Notes under the pieces: model-generated
The model's database searches: none
What the model saw: only the letters and a program-made list of their open reading frames with translations
Told to the model about the DNA's origin: nothing
In this document: one piece after another, positions 7,935 to 16,741 of the stretch
Layout of the letters: each line of letters starts with the position of its first letter
Numbering within the stretch: the stretch's first letter is position 1
Assembly (NCBI RefSeq): GCF_000482845.1
Contig: NZ_AXWV01000035.1
Location: forward strand, 1 to 42,447
Reading direction: 5' to 3'
DNA from: Anaerobiospirillum succiniciproducens DSM 6400
Lineage (GTDB): Bacteria; Pseudomonadota; Gammaproteobacteria; Enterobacterales; Succinivibrionaceae
DNA length: 42,447 bases
Made by a program: the position numbers and the translations under genes

Positions 7935-10046
7935 TTAAAAGAAGTGCAACATAAAGATGCCATCATCAGCTTCTTCGTCTTCCTCATCAAAGATATGGTC
8001 ATCAGCGTCATCTTCAATGTAACCATCAAACTTTTCTCCAATGAAAAAGACATCAGTAATGGTATCTTCTGCATTGCCAAGCTCATTTGGCCATGGGAAA
8101 GATGATTTGACTGAGTAATTTGGCAGCTCATCGCAATTGTTTAGGACGAACTTGCTGCTTCGGCTAGATCTATCAAAATCAAAATCTACAATTGGTACAA
8201 TCATGGCAGCACTGATACTGTCATTGTTTTTCATGTATGAAGCGGCTAATTTCACCCATGCACTTGAATAGTGAGTAACCTCAATAAGACCACAGCCATC
8301 CAAGATCTTCTTAACCTGATTAAGCTTAGCCTTACTCATATCACCGAACATGCTCATTGGTAAGTGGGACAAGATAAAAGTGCACTCATCTGCCTTAATG
8401 ATCTTGTTCCAATCAATCTCAAGTGCATCTCCTAGCACTATCTTATCCATGCTATTGATTGGCTGCACTAATGGCTTTGCACCAAGGCGCTTATTGAGTC
8501 TGAAGTCACAGACATGCTGTACCATCCACATGGACAGGTGAGCCTCCTGAACCAACCATGGTTCGATCTCAATACCACCAAAGTTCTTAAGATCAATGCA
8601 TGACCTTACATTTACAAATGATCCTTCACTATCAATACCTAAAGGCTCAAAGATACCTTCTTTTAAGAACTGCTGTATACGTGGACAATCCTTAATGAAA
8701 GACTTTACGTGCGCATAAATCTTGGTTTCAAATCTACGACAGTCTTGATATGCGTATGCTAAGAGGTTAGCGCAACCACAGGCTGGGTCTAGGAATTTCT
8801 CATTGCTAAGGAGCTTGATGAAATTCTTCGCATACATGACATACTTGGTGGCAGCCTTGCGTGCTGTTTCCTCATCTTCTGCTTCGGTGGATTTTAATTG
8901 CTCTTGAAGCATCATCTGCTCATGGGTGTCATATCTCTCTTCAAACTCATCAAGATACAGTTCTTTAGCAAGCCAATTAAGCTTTTTACCTTGCGTATAA
9001 CATTCTGTAACAGCAGATCGCTCATAATCGACCATAATGTACTCAATGAGCGAACTAAAAAGCACTACAGAGATCTTGGTCCAATTAATCGTATCTAAAG
9101 CGAGCAAGAGTGATACTGCTTGAGCATTAAACTCAGGTACTAAGATCTTTCCTTTTAAGAAATCACCTTCGATATAGGCAAACTTCAAAAGTCTCTCATC
9201 GACAGATGATTTGAGAGATTTGCGCTTTGAGTCCGGTGTAGCAATAACGCTAAAGAGATCGCCAAAGAACTGTTTAGCGTTAGAGCCATCCTCAGAGACC
9301 ATACTCTTAAAAGCACTCAAGAAAGGCTTCTTATCTTTACCAAAGAGTTTGTAATCATCAGCAAAAAGACAGAACCACAAACGCAGCACAAAATCGCCTA
9401 GATCAAGACGCTTATCATCTAAGCCGTTGTGCTTAACGAGTTCATCAATCAGCGCAATAAACTGTAAAGCCGCACTTTCATCTACGGACAGACTCACTGC
9501 TTTAGCTTTCTTTTCACTCCAATCTATCCAGGCATCTACTACAGGTTCTGTAGCCCTTAGAGCTCTTGGTTTTACTTTAAGTTTAGTGATGTCTAGACCA
9601 TCTGCAAATAGAGCACTAAGTTCGTCCTTATGCTTACACAGATCTTTTAGTTCACAGACTAAGCACACATCGTTTTTGAGATCGTAAATTGCGACCTTGT
9701 CTTGAGTACAGCAAATGATGATTTTAATGCCGTGCTCTTGTGACTGTATAAGCCTAAGGCTCTTCATCTTATCAATGTATTCATCTAGGCGGCTACCTGC
9801 TTTAGGAAACCTAAAATAGGCAAGACCAGCAATTGCTACATCCTTGTATGTGAAGTTGTTGCGACGATTATTAGGAGCTAAGTTGCCAGCCTCATCACCA
9901 TACAATGCTCCATCAATAATCTGACGTGACACTCCAACATGCTCTAACAGCCCATCCATGAACAGCACAGGATCGAACTTTTCCATTAGCTTTTGACACA
10001 TGTTGTCAAAGCTGGAGTTTTTCTCTTTGGTCTTGCTTATAGGCAC
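7935..10046 (-). CDS. degenerate MmeI-family methyltransferase paralogue (pseudo-enzyme)
   Basis: 703 residues from a GTG at 10046 with GAGAGAG upstream; starting there aligns its N-terminus with the downstream enzyme. It parallels the intact methyltransferase throughout: FCLFADDYKLFG (intact FCFFAEDTGVFG), DGSNAKQFFGDLFSVI, motif I FLDPACGCANLL, GGIEIEPWLVQEAHLSMW. The catalytic motif IV is lost, however: CTFILSHLPMSMF replaces CSYILGNPPFGG. The GAHYTSEEN segment is also changed, to TECYTQGKK. The protein stops soon after the methyltransferase core, lacks a target recognition domain and ends in a strongly acidic stretch of about 30 residues. No frameshift is seen, so it is likely selected, perhaps as a non-catalytic heterodimer partner or regulator. 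It is the first gene of the defence operon. Confidence 0.75.
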   Translation of the reverse strand: MPISKTKEKNSSFDNMCQKLMEKFDPVLFMDGLLEHVGVSRQIIDGALYGDEAGNLAPNNRRNNFTYKDVAIAGLAYFRFPKAGSRLDEYIDKMKSLRLIQSQEHGIKIIICCTQDKVAIYDLKNDVCLVCELKDLCKHKDELSALFADGLDITKLKVKPRALRATEPVVDAWIDWSEKKAKAVSLSVDESAALQFIALIDELVKHNGLDDKRLDLGDFVLRLWFCLFADDYKLFGKDKKPFLSAFKSMVSEDGSNAKQFFGDLFSVIATPDSKRKSLKSSVDERLLKFAYIEGDFLKGKILVPEFNAQAVSLLLALDTINWTKISVVLFSSLIEYIMVDYERSAVTECYTQGKKLNWLAKELYLDEFEERYDTHEQMMLQEQLKSTEAEDEETARKAATKYVMYAKNFIKLLSNEKFLDPACGCANLLAYAYQDCRRFETKIYAHVKSFIKDCPRIQQFLKEGIFEPLGIDSEGSFVNVRSCIDLKNFGGIEIEPWLVQEAHLSMWMVQHVCDFRLNKRLGAKPLVQPINSMDKIVLGDALEIDWNKIIKADECTFILSHLPMSMFGDMSKAKLNQVKKILDGCGLIEVTHYSSAWVKLAASYMKNNDSISAAMIVPIVDFDFDRSSRSSKFVLNNCDELPNYSVKSSFPWPNELGNAEDTITDVFFIGEKFDGYIEDDADDHIFDEEDEEADDGIFMLHFF

Positions 10047-10146
10047 TTTAGCGCTCTCTCTTCACTTAAATACAGCACATAACTAAGTATGCATACACAA
10101 GCGAGTCTATCACAGTACAAGCTTAAGACCTCTTGAGCTGCGATAT

Positions 10147-10171
10147 AAAACCGCAATGCGCATTATTGCGG
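10147..10171 (-). terminator. rho-independent terminator after 284-aa lipoprotein
   Basis: CCGCAAT (10151-10157) pairs with ATTGCGG (10165-10171) around a 7-base loop. On the minus strand the stem is followed by TTTTATAT. It lies about 35 bases past the stop at 10205 and separates the Srf locus from the methyltransferase operon. Confidence 0.7.
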
Positions 10172-10204
10172 CATTGCCAGCGATCAATGTGTGGTTGTGT
10201 GGAG

Positions 10205-11059
10205 TTATGATTTGGACGTGATCATGTACTCGGCAGTTTTGGCTGAATAGTTTTCGGTGAGCACGAGATTGAGTACGTTGCGATCTTCAGTGTAGTTCTC
10301 AAGCACTGAGCGCATTTCGTTGATGCTGGAGTTTAGAAGCTCAATTTCGCGATCGTAGTTGGCGAGCACTTCATCATCGGTAAAATCTAAGATCTTGTAA
10401 CCTACAATCTTCTCTTTGAGCAGACGATAGGAGCTTACGCGTGCTTCTTGTACGGTGATCTCCTTTTCGAGCTCTTCGATCTTCTTGTCATATGCGGCGA
10501 TGTGCTTTGCAAGCCGATTCTTTTTGACGCGCTTTTTATCTATGTTGAGTAGCAGTCGGCTCAGTGTTTTAGTGTTCTTGCCATACTCTTTTTGAGCCGC
10601 TTCGTATGCCTCAATCGACTCTGAATGATACTTTTCCATTTGCTCGGCGAGAGCATTGAGTTGATCTTCCTTTTCGGCATAATGTTCTTGCACATTTTCT
10701 AAAAGAACATCCACGCCAACCATAGAAGCACAGCTGCCTGCTGCTGCAGCTACACAACTTGCTTTTGACACGGGATCAATAATAAAGACACATGACAGGC
10801 CGCCAATTAGTCCACCAGTGATGCAGGCTTGAACCTTGGAATCATAATCATCCCAGAAAGATGAGTTATACCAGTCAGACTCGGTAATACTTGCAGATAT
10901 TGACTCTACACCTGAACTAATGGTGCTACATGCACTGAGCATGATAGCAGTGCCCATGGCGCTAAAGCTCCATAAGATACGCTCAGATAATTTTCTTAAT
11001 CCAAGGGCTGATAAGTGTGGCTGCTCTTTTTGCTTGTTTGATCTTGAATATATAAGCAT
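10205..11059 (-). CDS. coiled-coil lipoprotein, four-Cys paralogue A
   Basis: 284 residues, ATG at 11059 without a good ribosome site. A lipobox MLSACS around residues 40-45 follows a long N-terminal leader, so the true start may be internal or the leader unusually long. After it comes a glycine/alanine-rich hydrophobic stretch with cysteines spaced C-x10-C-x11-C-x7-C, then about 170 residues of charged coiled coil. The same Cys spacing and the ends ALAEQMEKY and NYTEDRNVLNLVL recur in the gene at 11864 (ALAKQMEEN, NFTNDRNVLNIAL), so the two are paralogues. Predicted lipid-anchored periplasmic protein. Function unknown; its place at the end of the Srf locus suggests an envelope component of that machine. 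Confidence 0.75.
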   Translation of the reverse strand: MLIYSRSNKQKEQPHLSALGLRKLSERILWSFSAMGTAIMLSACSTISSGVESISASITESDWYNSSFWDDYDSKVQACITGGLIGGLSCVFIIDPVSKASCVAAAAGSCASMVGVDVLLENVQEHYAEKEDQLNALAEQMEKYHSESIEAYEAAQKEYGKNTKTLSRLLLNIDKKRVKKNRLAKHIAAYDKKIEELEKEITVQEARVSSYRLLKEKIVGYKILDFTDDEVLANYDREIELLNSSINEMRSVLENYTEDRNVLNLVLTENYSAKTAEYMITSKS

Positions 11060-11157
11060 GATGGTGCGACGACTGTGGAAAGAGTGTTTTAACTTAGTAG
11101 GTAAATGCCTATTTTTCCAAATTGGGTTGTTTAGCCTAGATACAGACTAGTACTATG

Positions 11158-11192
11158 AAAAACGCGCATTAGCACTTAGGCCAAGGCGCGTT
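11158..11192 (-). terminator. rho-independent terminator after 171-aa lipoprotein
   Basis: AACGCGC (11161-11167) pairs with GCGCGTT (11186-11192); read on the minus strand the stem ends GCGCGTTTTT then CATAG. It is about 50 bases downstream of the stop at 11242, so each small lipoprotein gene may be its own transcript. Confidence 0.7.
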
Positions 11193-11241
11193 ATTGTCTT
11201 AGCGTTGTTGAGCTTATGGTGGCTCAATTAGCTGTTCGTGA

Positions 11242-11745
11242 TTAGAGTGAGTTTTGCAGCTCGTCGAGTGTAGCCTTGAGCTCTTCGATTTCAGCTTGCT
11301 TCTTCTTTAAAGTCTGATTTGCTGCGCTAGGCTTGTTCATAGCAGCAACCTTAGCCTTAGCAGCATCAAGCTTGTCTTGCAGCTCTGAGGTTAAAGCACG
11401 CTTCTTAGATAAGCTTGCCTGAACAGCATAAAGCTCACTGCGAGTCTTATCGAGCATACGAGTACGCTGCTCGTAAGTGCCAAGCAGTGCTGCTCTCTTA
11501 CCTTCTACCTCACGGGCTAAGGCATTTAAGCGCTCGCTTTCTGCCTTGAGCTCATCCACGTGCTTTTGCTTTTGCTCAACACGCTCTTCATATGAGCCAG
11601 TAACTACACACCCCATCTTGCCAAAGAAGCCTTGATCTTGGCTAGGATCGCACTCTTCTGGAGTTGAGGCACAAGCGGTGAGTAAAACAGCGGTAGCGCC
11701 AGCAATTAAAGAAAGCTTGGCACCCTTTACGAATTCTAATGACAT
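11242..11745 (-). CDS. small coiled-coil lipoprotein
   Basis: 167 residues from ATG 11745 (GGGA six bases upstream); ATG 11757 adds four residues but has its AGGA directly abutting. A signal peptide with lipobox LLTACA ends near residue 25 of this start. A short segment with DQGFFGKMGCVVTGSYEERV follows, then about 120 residues of heptad-rich helix (KQKHVDELKAESERLNALAR and onward to the end). No enzymatic motif. It lies between two four-Cys paralogue lipoproteins but lacks their Cys-rich segment. Presumed lipid-anchored periplasmic rod associated with the neighbouring Srf-locus proteins; I do not recognise a named family. Confidence 0.75.
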   Translation of the reverse strand: MSLEFVKGAKLSLIAGATAVLLTACASTPEECDPSQDQGFFGKMGCVVTGSYEERVEQKQKHVDELKAESERLNALAREVEGKRAALLGTYEQRTRMLDKTRSELYAVQASLSKKRALTSELQDKLDAAKAKVAAMNKPSAANQTLKKKQAEIEELKATLDELQNSL

Positions 11746-11863
11746 GGTCTTTCCCATTCCTAGGCAAGTTGATTAGATCTTAAATCAACCTGCCTCTTAG
11801 TGGACATTCGCGCATTGTGGCGCTATGTAATCTTGAGCTGCTAAAGCAGGCTATGCAATCAAA

Positions 11864-12622
11864 CTAAGCAGCCTTGGCCTTGATCTCAGAGCCGTCGTTG
11901 AGAGCAATATTAAGCACGTTGCGATCGTTAGTGAAGTTGGTGAGCAAGCCGCGCATCTCATCGATGTTGCTTTGCAGACGGGCAATCTCACGATCGCACT
12001 CTTTGATCTGCTTACGCTCAGCTGCAGTTAAATTCCCATTGCCAGCAAGCTCAGTCTTGGTCTCTTTGAACAGAGCAATTTGCTTCTCATGATAATCGAT
12101 GTTGTCTTTGAGCACCAAGATGTTGCCATCATAACGAGCTAAGGTCTTCTCAGCTTGCTTGCGATCAGCTGTGTTCTTGGCGATCTCTTTTTTCATCTGA
12201 GCAAGCTTTGCGTGATCCTCTTCATAGACCTGATTAGCAGTTGCAAGCATGTAGGCAGCCTTCTGACGGTTCTCTTCCATCTGCTTGGCTAATGCATCAA
12301 GCTGTTGCTCCTTGGTGTGATAGCCCTTACGCAGGTTATCTAAAAGAGCATTACCACCCATGAAAACGGCACAGCCTGCAGCAGCTGCTGCAAGACATAC
12401 AGCACGTGAACCAGAGTCAGCAATGAACATACAAGAAACACCAGTAATCAGAGCGCCGCTAACGCAAGCAGTTGCATAGGAGCTTTGATCTACGGAGAAC
12501 TCATCGTTAGTCATACGTGGGTCTGCATTTGATGCAGAAGGACCGCTAGTAGTTGAGTTACAGCCAGTTACGGCCATCAGACCACATAAGGCTGATGCCA
12601 TTAGAGTAGTACGAAGTTGCAC
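11864..12622 (-). CDS. coiled-coil lipoprotein, four-Cys paralogue B
   Basis: 252 residues. The start is a GTG at 12622, fixed by a strong AAGGAGG six bases upstream. Lipobox AVTGCN at about residues 17-22. Residues 50-100 hold a hydrophobic glycine/alanine-rich region with cysteines C-x10-C-x11-C-x7-C, a pattern like a glycine-zipper membrane hairpin with possible disulphides, followed by a coiled coil to the end. It shares this layout and several blocks with the 10205 gene. Likely anchored by lipid to a membrane, with the coiled coil reaching into the periplasm. The 426-base gap upstream gives it room for its own promoter. Unnamed family. Confidence 0.8.
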   Translation of the reverse strand: MQLRTTLMASALCGLMAVTGCNSTTSGPSASNADPRMTNDEFSVDQSSYATACVSGALITGVSCMFIADSGSRAVCLAAAAAGCAVFMGGNALLDNLRKGYHTKEQQLDALAKQMEENRQKAAYMLATANQVYEEDHAKLAQMKKEIAKNTADRKQAEKTLARYDGNILVLKDNIDYHEKQIALFKETKTELAGNGNLTAAERKQIKECDREIARLQSNIDEMRGLLTNFTNDRNVLNIALNDGSEIKAKAA

Positions 12623-13048
12623 AATATGCCTCCTTGTGAACTGCTTTGAGCGCCAACTAAAACCAGCTATAAAGATGATTTTCAGTATGGCTGCAAGCTA
12701 AGCTTAGTCTCTTGACCTGCTTTTAATAGATAAGTTATTTGAGCACATCAGAGCCAATGTCGATGGCGTCCATGCATGTGAACGCTAACAGCTTGGTCTA
12801 AGGCCTATGACCTCAGGCTCATATGTTAGCCGGCTCTTAGGCTTATGCATGTGCATGTGAATAATACCTGTTAAGCCTATGGATGCGTCTTTTTTATCTT
12901 GTTGTTTGACTGCTTAAGCACAGAGACTTTATGAAAGTCTCCATGCTTAATTATTCTTGTGCCTAGCCTTAGCTAGGCTTTTTTTGTTGTGCCTGTTCAT
13001 TATACATCTACAATTTAGATATAGTGTAAATTAGAACAGTTTTTATTG
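12623..13048. other. 426-base intergenic region, no gene
   Basis: No supportable coding frame. It contains the ribosome site of the lipoprotein gene at its left end and, at 12915-12985, a strong hairpin followed by a plus-strand terminator-like element (listed separately). The T-run orientation does not fit the minus-strand genes on either side. Confidence 0.6.
12915..12985 (+). ncRNA. possible plus-strand small RNA 3' end: hairpin plus terminator
   Basis: Hairpin 1: TAAGCA (12915-12920) pairs with TGCTTA (12944-12949) and GAGACTTT (12923-12930) with AAAGTCTC (12934-12941), loop ATG, with one CA/CA internal mismatch. Hairpin 2: GCCTAGC (12961-12967) pairs with GCTAGGC (12972-12978), followed by seven Ts (12979-12985). 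Only the plus strand has the T-run, yet both neighbouring genes are on the minus strand. That suggests a plus-strand transcript ending here. A promoter is not convincing: TTGACC at 12712 and TTGACT at 12906 lack good -10 partners. Confidence 0.35.
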
Positions 13049-14788
13049 CTATTTAGTACCACCGTAAAGTTCGATTGGGAACTTCTGATTGCCGATAGTA
13101 CCGACGCAATCTACCTTGCCATCTTTAGATGGAGCACACTTTACGTTTGGAATACGGTAAGTCTTATTATCTGGGCAGACAGCCTTACCATCAGATGAAA
13201 TTTGGATATTGCCATCAGCTGATGCGGCACCAACTTGGGCAGTACACTTAGTACCATCAGCGCGGGTAATAGTCACAGTGCCCTTACCATCATTGAGCTG
13301 ATACTGCATCTGCAGTGGTTTACCGTTGGACTCATCCATTAAAGCCATACGTGTACCCCAATTGCCATTAACGACAGCTGTGCCCTTGGTAGCTAAATCC
13401 TGAGGACTAAACTTAATATCCACAGGAGGTAATGGAGTTACAGCTGCTTGTTGCTTTGGCATAGCAGGATCTGGCGGTGCAACCTGATTAGTTGCAGCCA
13501 TCTCTGCAGCACGAGCCTCCTTAATAGCAGCTTGTACCTCAGGAGGTAAGTTAGCTAAAGACTCATCAACTGGCATCTTTGGATCAACCGGAGCTACTGG
13601 AGTAACCTCAGTTGCCACCTGAGTAGCATTCTCCTCTACTACTTGATTAGCTTGGCCTGGCACCGCTTCATTGCTTACTACCTCTTGCACGGCAGTATTG
13701 TCTGCTGAAACTACTTCCTCTGGTGGAACTTTAGTAAGTTCTGATTGAGGCTCTTGAGTAGAGCTTGGAGCAGTCTCTTGCACTACAGTGGTTGAGCCTG
13801 CAGCTACTTCTTGTGCTGCAGCTTTATCTGCAGCTGGCTCGACTGGCTTTTCAGGGGCTGGTTCGGCTGCAGGCTCGACAGGCTTATCTTTGGCAGGATC
13901 AGCAGGAGCTACGGCTGCAGGAGGATCAGCAGGAATACTTGGACTTGATGGAAGACCAAAGCCAGGCAGACCAAAGCCTAATAAACCTAACAGCTTCCAT
14001 AAGAGCCACAGTAATAATGGCAATAAGAGGAGGGCTAACAAGAGCCATAACAGCCAGGCTGGAAGACCGCAAGTATGGCCTGCACATATGCCGCCTGGAC
14101 CAAAGATGGCGCACTTGTGGCCTTGATTGTTATCAGGGGCATTTGGTGGAGTCTCTGGCAGTTTCTGATCTGCAACTGGACGGCTTGCAAAAGCAGCATC
14201 AGCTGCAGGAGCAGCACCTGCAACTGCTGCAGCTGGAGCTGGAGCTGGAGCTACAGTCTTAAGCTTATCCCATGGGCTACCATCAAAATTACCAGCTCGA
14301 TCAGAAAAGCCCCAGAAGGTAATGACAGGAATGCCGTCCACAATGTAGACATTGTCCTGACTTGGGAAATGGATTGCAGGTAATTTTGAAACAGAGCCGT
14401 CACCATTTAAATATGCTGCAAACAAACGACTTTGAGTGTCAGAGGTACGTCTTGAAAGCTCTTTGCCTAGCTTTTGTAACTTCATCTCGAGATCGCGTAG
14501 CTGTGCAAGCGCATCTTTACGCTCCTCAGCAGTAGCTGAGGCCCAATGCACAATACGATACTGACCATCGGCATTTTTTGGTGGGAATGGTGCGTACCAC
14601 TCGATAGAAGTACCATCGGCACTTACTTTTGGAATAGCTAGGTGGCGGACACGCTCCTCGCCAATGGAAGGATTGATGGCTAATGCTGCTCTAAAGGCAT
14701 CAGCATTTTGATAAATAGGCTGTCCATCCTGTCCAATTGGAGTAAAGTCAGAGATGTTGCCGCTACTTAAGCGAGTACTCTTATGCAT
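13049..14788 (-). CDS. srfA: SrfA-family membrane protein
   Basis: 579 residues; ATG at 14788 with AAGGA seven bases upstream. The N-terminal domain (1-175) fits the SrfA pattern: a GQPIYQNADAFRAAL block, LAIPKVSADG, IEWYAPFPP and VHWASATAEERKDAL. A very hydrophobic helix with WLLWLLLALLLLPLLLWLL lies at about 241-268, then a Pro/Ala/Glu-rich linker of some 180 residues. A C-terminal domain (about 455-579) with NGNWGTRM, KPLQMQYQL and Cys in DGTKCTA, KAVCPD, NVKCAP and KVDCVG looks oxidised and periplasmic. So the N-domain is probably cytosolic and the linker crosses the periplasm. It is far from srfB and srfC in this locus, with the transporter and vWA genes between. Identification is from memory of the family pattern. 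Confidence 0.7.
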   Translation of the reverse strand: MHKSTRLSSGNISDFTPIGQDGQPIYQNADAFRAALAINPSIGEERVRHLAIPKVSADGTSIEWYAPFPPKNADGQYRIVHWASATAEERKDALAQLRDLEMKLQKLGKELSRRTSDTQSRLFAAYLNGDGSVSKLPAIHFPSQDNVYIVDGIPVITFWGFSDRAGNFDGSPWDKLKTVAPAPAPAAAVAGAAPAADAAFASRPVADQKLPETPPNAPDNNQGHKCAIFGPGGICAGHTCGLPAWLLWLLLALLLLPLLLWLLWKLLGLLGFGLPGFGLPSSPSIPADPPAAVAPADPAKDKPVEPAAEPAPEKPVEPAADKAAAQEVAAGSTTVVQETAPSSTQEPQSELTKVPPEEVVSADNTAVQEVVSNEAVPGQANQVVEENATQVATEVTPVAPVDPKMPVDESLANLPPEVQAAIKEARAAEMAATNQVAPPDPAMPKQQAAVTPLPPVDIKFSPQDLATKGTAVVNGNWGTRMALMDESNGKPLQMQYQLNDGKGTVTITRADGTKCTAQVGAASADGNIQISSDGKAVCPDNKTYRIPNVKCAPSKDGKVDCVGTIGNQKFPIELYGGTK

Positions 14789-14932
14789 GAGTATGTCCTT
14801 TGACAGAAAAAGTCTCTGTCAGTTTGTTTGCTCTACAGTAACTGCAGCCATAACAGCTTCAGTTACCGCCAAATTCTTTACATTGAGTGCTAGTTCCCAT
14901 CGTTGCGTGCAATTAGATGCTGATGCTACGAC

Positions 14933-15136
14933 GCTCCTAGCTAAAATTCTGGTGCCACTACAGGCACTATTAAAATCCTGGTGCCTCTGCATGCACAATC
15001 AAAGTCGCTGCTCCGCTACGCCACTATCTAAGTAGTGGTGCTGCGACGCTACTATCTTTAGCGTAGTGCAGCTACGGGCACTATCTAAAGCATGGTGCTG
15101 CTACGCCACCATCTATAGCATTGGGCAGCTTTAGGC
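14933..15136. repeat. degenerate 28-29 bp tandem array, about seven units
   Basis: Units start at 14933, 14966, 14995, 15023, 15051, 15080 and 15108. The consensus is about ACTATCTAAAGCATGGTG then CTGCTACGCC; the first unit is longer (33) and most diverged. Units abut with no spacers, so this is not a CRISPR array. The lengths 28 and 29 shift frame, so it is not coding. It fills the 369-base gap between the membrane vWA gene and srfA; the rest of that gap shows nothing else I can support. Confidence 0.75.
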
Positions 15137-15157
15137 GCTTTGATGCATGATCTCTTG

Positions 15158-16741
15158 CTACTGACAGACCTTAACTAAGGAACTGCCAGCGTTTTTAAGA
15201 TCATTTACCAAGGAGACACTATCTTGTGGTCTGTAGACCTTGCCACCGGTAATCGAGGCAATGCACTTGGCCTCTTCAACATCGTCACCAATTAAGATCA
15301 CGTTGATCTTAAGCTTTGGTCGCTGCGCATGAATCGTCCTGGCTACATCGCAAAGATTAAGATGCTCAGTACCATTGCAAGTATCCACGCCATCAGAGAT
15401 TAAAATACCCACTGCATCAACATTAGCAGGTACTGAGTTAGCCATACCACGCAGTGCTGAGACTAATGGGGTAAGCACCTCAATTGGCAGCATGCCTTTA
15501 ACTAAGCGAGGGTCAGTACGTGCAATCGACTGTTTTAACGCGCCACGATTAGCACCTGAGAATACGCCATAGTCACGAGCTAATGGACAGCCTTGAATAC
15601 CGAAAAGACGAATTGGGACATTTTTATCCACACTATCGACTAAGGCATTGGCTGCTTTCATCGCTGCATCAATACGGAATGATCTATCTGACATAGTATG
15701 CAGCATGGAGCCAGAGCCATCAGTAGCCATTACAAGCTGTGGCATCTTGCCTTGCTTTTTTATCACCTCACACTTTGGCAGCTTGGACGAAGTTGATGCT
15801 ACTGTAGCCTTCTCTTGGGCCACTTTGTCAGCTGCCAAGCGATCTTGCTCTGCTTTAAGCGCACTTTGCTCTAAAGCTTCAGTTTGTGCGATAAGCTTGT
15901 CGATCTCAGTGAGATTGTGCTGATCTTGTTTGAGTGAATCTACTAAGCCATTGAGCTTATCGTTACGATTGAGCTCGTTGGCTAGCTCTAAACGCAAATC
16001 GGTCTTATCGATAAGATCATTGATATCTTTTAATAAAGCCTGATCTTTAGCTAAAGTCTGCTCTAAAGCTGCAAGATCTTGAGCTTGCTTTTCTTTAGCC
16101 TCATCGATAAATGGCCACGGCCACAGCTTCATAAAGTACCAAGCTAAGCCTAAAGCTAAGAGCAATAAGAGCAGCACTAATCCTATAAGACCCCAGCGTA
16201 TGCCAGAGCCACTTGCAGCTGCTGTAGCACCTGCTGCAAGCAAGCTTGGATTTTGCGCCAGAGCTGAGTTTAGATGAGGCGTATCGATATACGGAATAAT
16301 AACCGGCACAGACTCATTGACGATGATCATGTGCTGTGGGTTATTTAAAAGCAGCTTGAGTAATAACGCAGGACTTGGAGACAGTGGCTTATCACCCTTT
16401 TCTCCATTTGCCTGAGCAGCAGCTAAATGAGCTTGCTTTTCATTAGCGATGATAGGCTCAACAAGCTGCATGATGTAGTCGCGACGCTCTTCATAATGAG
16501 CTTTAGCCTGCATACGAGCATTAGGAAATACCGGTTTACCATCGAGCATTGGCACGGGCTCAAGCAAACCCTCGCTAGGCGAGTAGAAGTTTAAGTACTC
16601 CCCATCCTCATCGCGATCAGCAATTAAGCTTTTAACCTCAGGAGGCAGGCTAAGAGAATTGATGAAAGCGCCCAAACTTTTGGCCGCATCTTGCCACTCA
16701 GGCGCAAGCTCTGAGCCTTTAAGGCGCATAACTCTTAACAT
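15158..16741 (-). CDS. membrane-anchored vWA-domain protein
   Basis: 527 residues; ATG at 16741 behind a clear AGGAGG. Residues 1-175 form a predicted cytosolic domain (YSPSEGLLEPVPMLDGKPVFP resembles the opening of the SrfA-like protein). A single membrane helix lies at about 180-205, a coiled coil at about 213-310, and a vWA domain from about 325 to the end. The metal site is intact: ATDGSGSM gives DxSxS, EVLTPLVSAL supplies the Thr and ILISDGVDTC the Asp. Several Cys in the vWA part suggest a periplasmic location. Likely a metal-dependent protein-binding module of the Srf envelope machine. It lies between the FGE-like gene and srfA. Confidence 0.8.
   Translation of the reverse strand: MLRVMRLKGSELAPEWQDAAKSLGAFINSLSLPPEVKSLIADRDEDGEYLNFYSPSEGLLEPVPMLDGKPVFPNARMQAKAHYEERRDYIMQLVEPIIANEKQAHLAAAQANGEKGDKPLSPSPALLLKLLLNNPQHMIIVNESVPVIIPYIDTPHLNSALAQNPSLLAAGATAAASGSGIRWGLIGLVLLLLLLALGLAWYFMKLWPWPFIDEAKEKQAQDLAALEQTLAKDQALLKDINDLIDKTDLRLELANELNRNDKLNGLVDSLKQDQHNLTEIDKLIAQTEALEQSALKAEQDRLAADKVAQEKATVASTSSKLPKCEVIKKQGKMPQLVMATDGSGSMLHTMSDRSFRIDAAMKAANALVDSVDKNVPIRLFGIQGCPLARDYGVFSGANRGALKQSIARTDPRLVKGMLPIEVLTPLVSALRGMANSVPANVDAVGILISDGVDTCNGTEHLNLCDVARTIHAQRPKLKINVILIGDDVEEAKCIASITGGKVYRPQDSVSLVNDLKNAGSSLVKVCQ

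Noticed and set aside
13765-14262. Long plus-strand open frames opposite srfA, rich in Leu/Gln or Ala/Gly
   Set aside because: They arise from the Pro/Ala/Glu-rich linker and Leu-rich helix of the real minus-strand gene.
14933-15136. CRISPR-like array of 28-29 bp units
   Set aside because: Units abut directly with no unique spacers and are diverged from one another; no cas genes are in the window.
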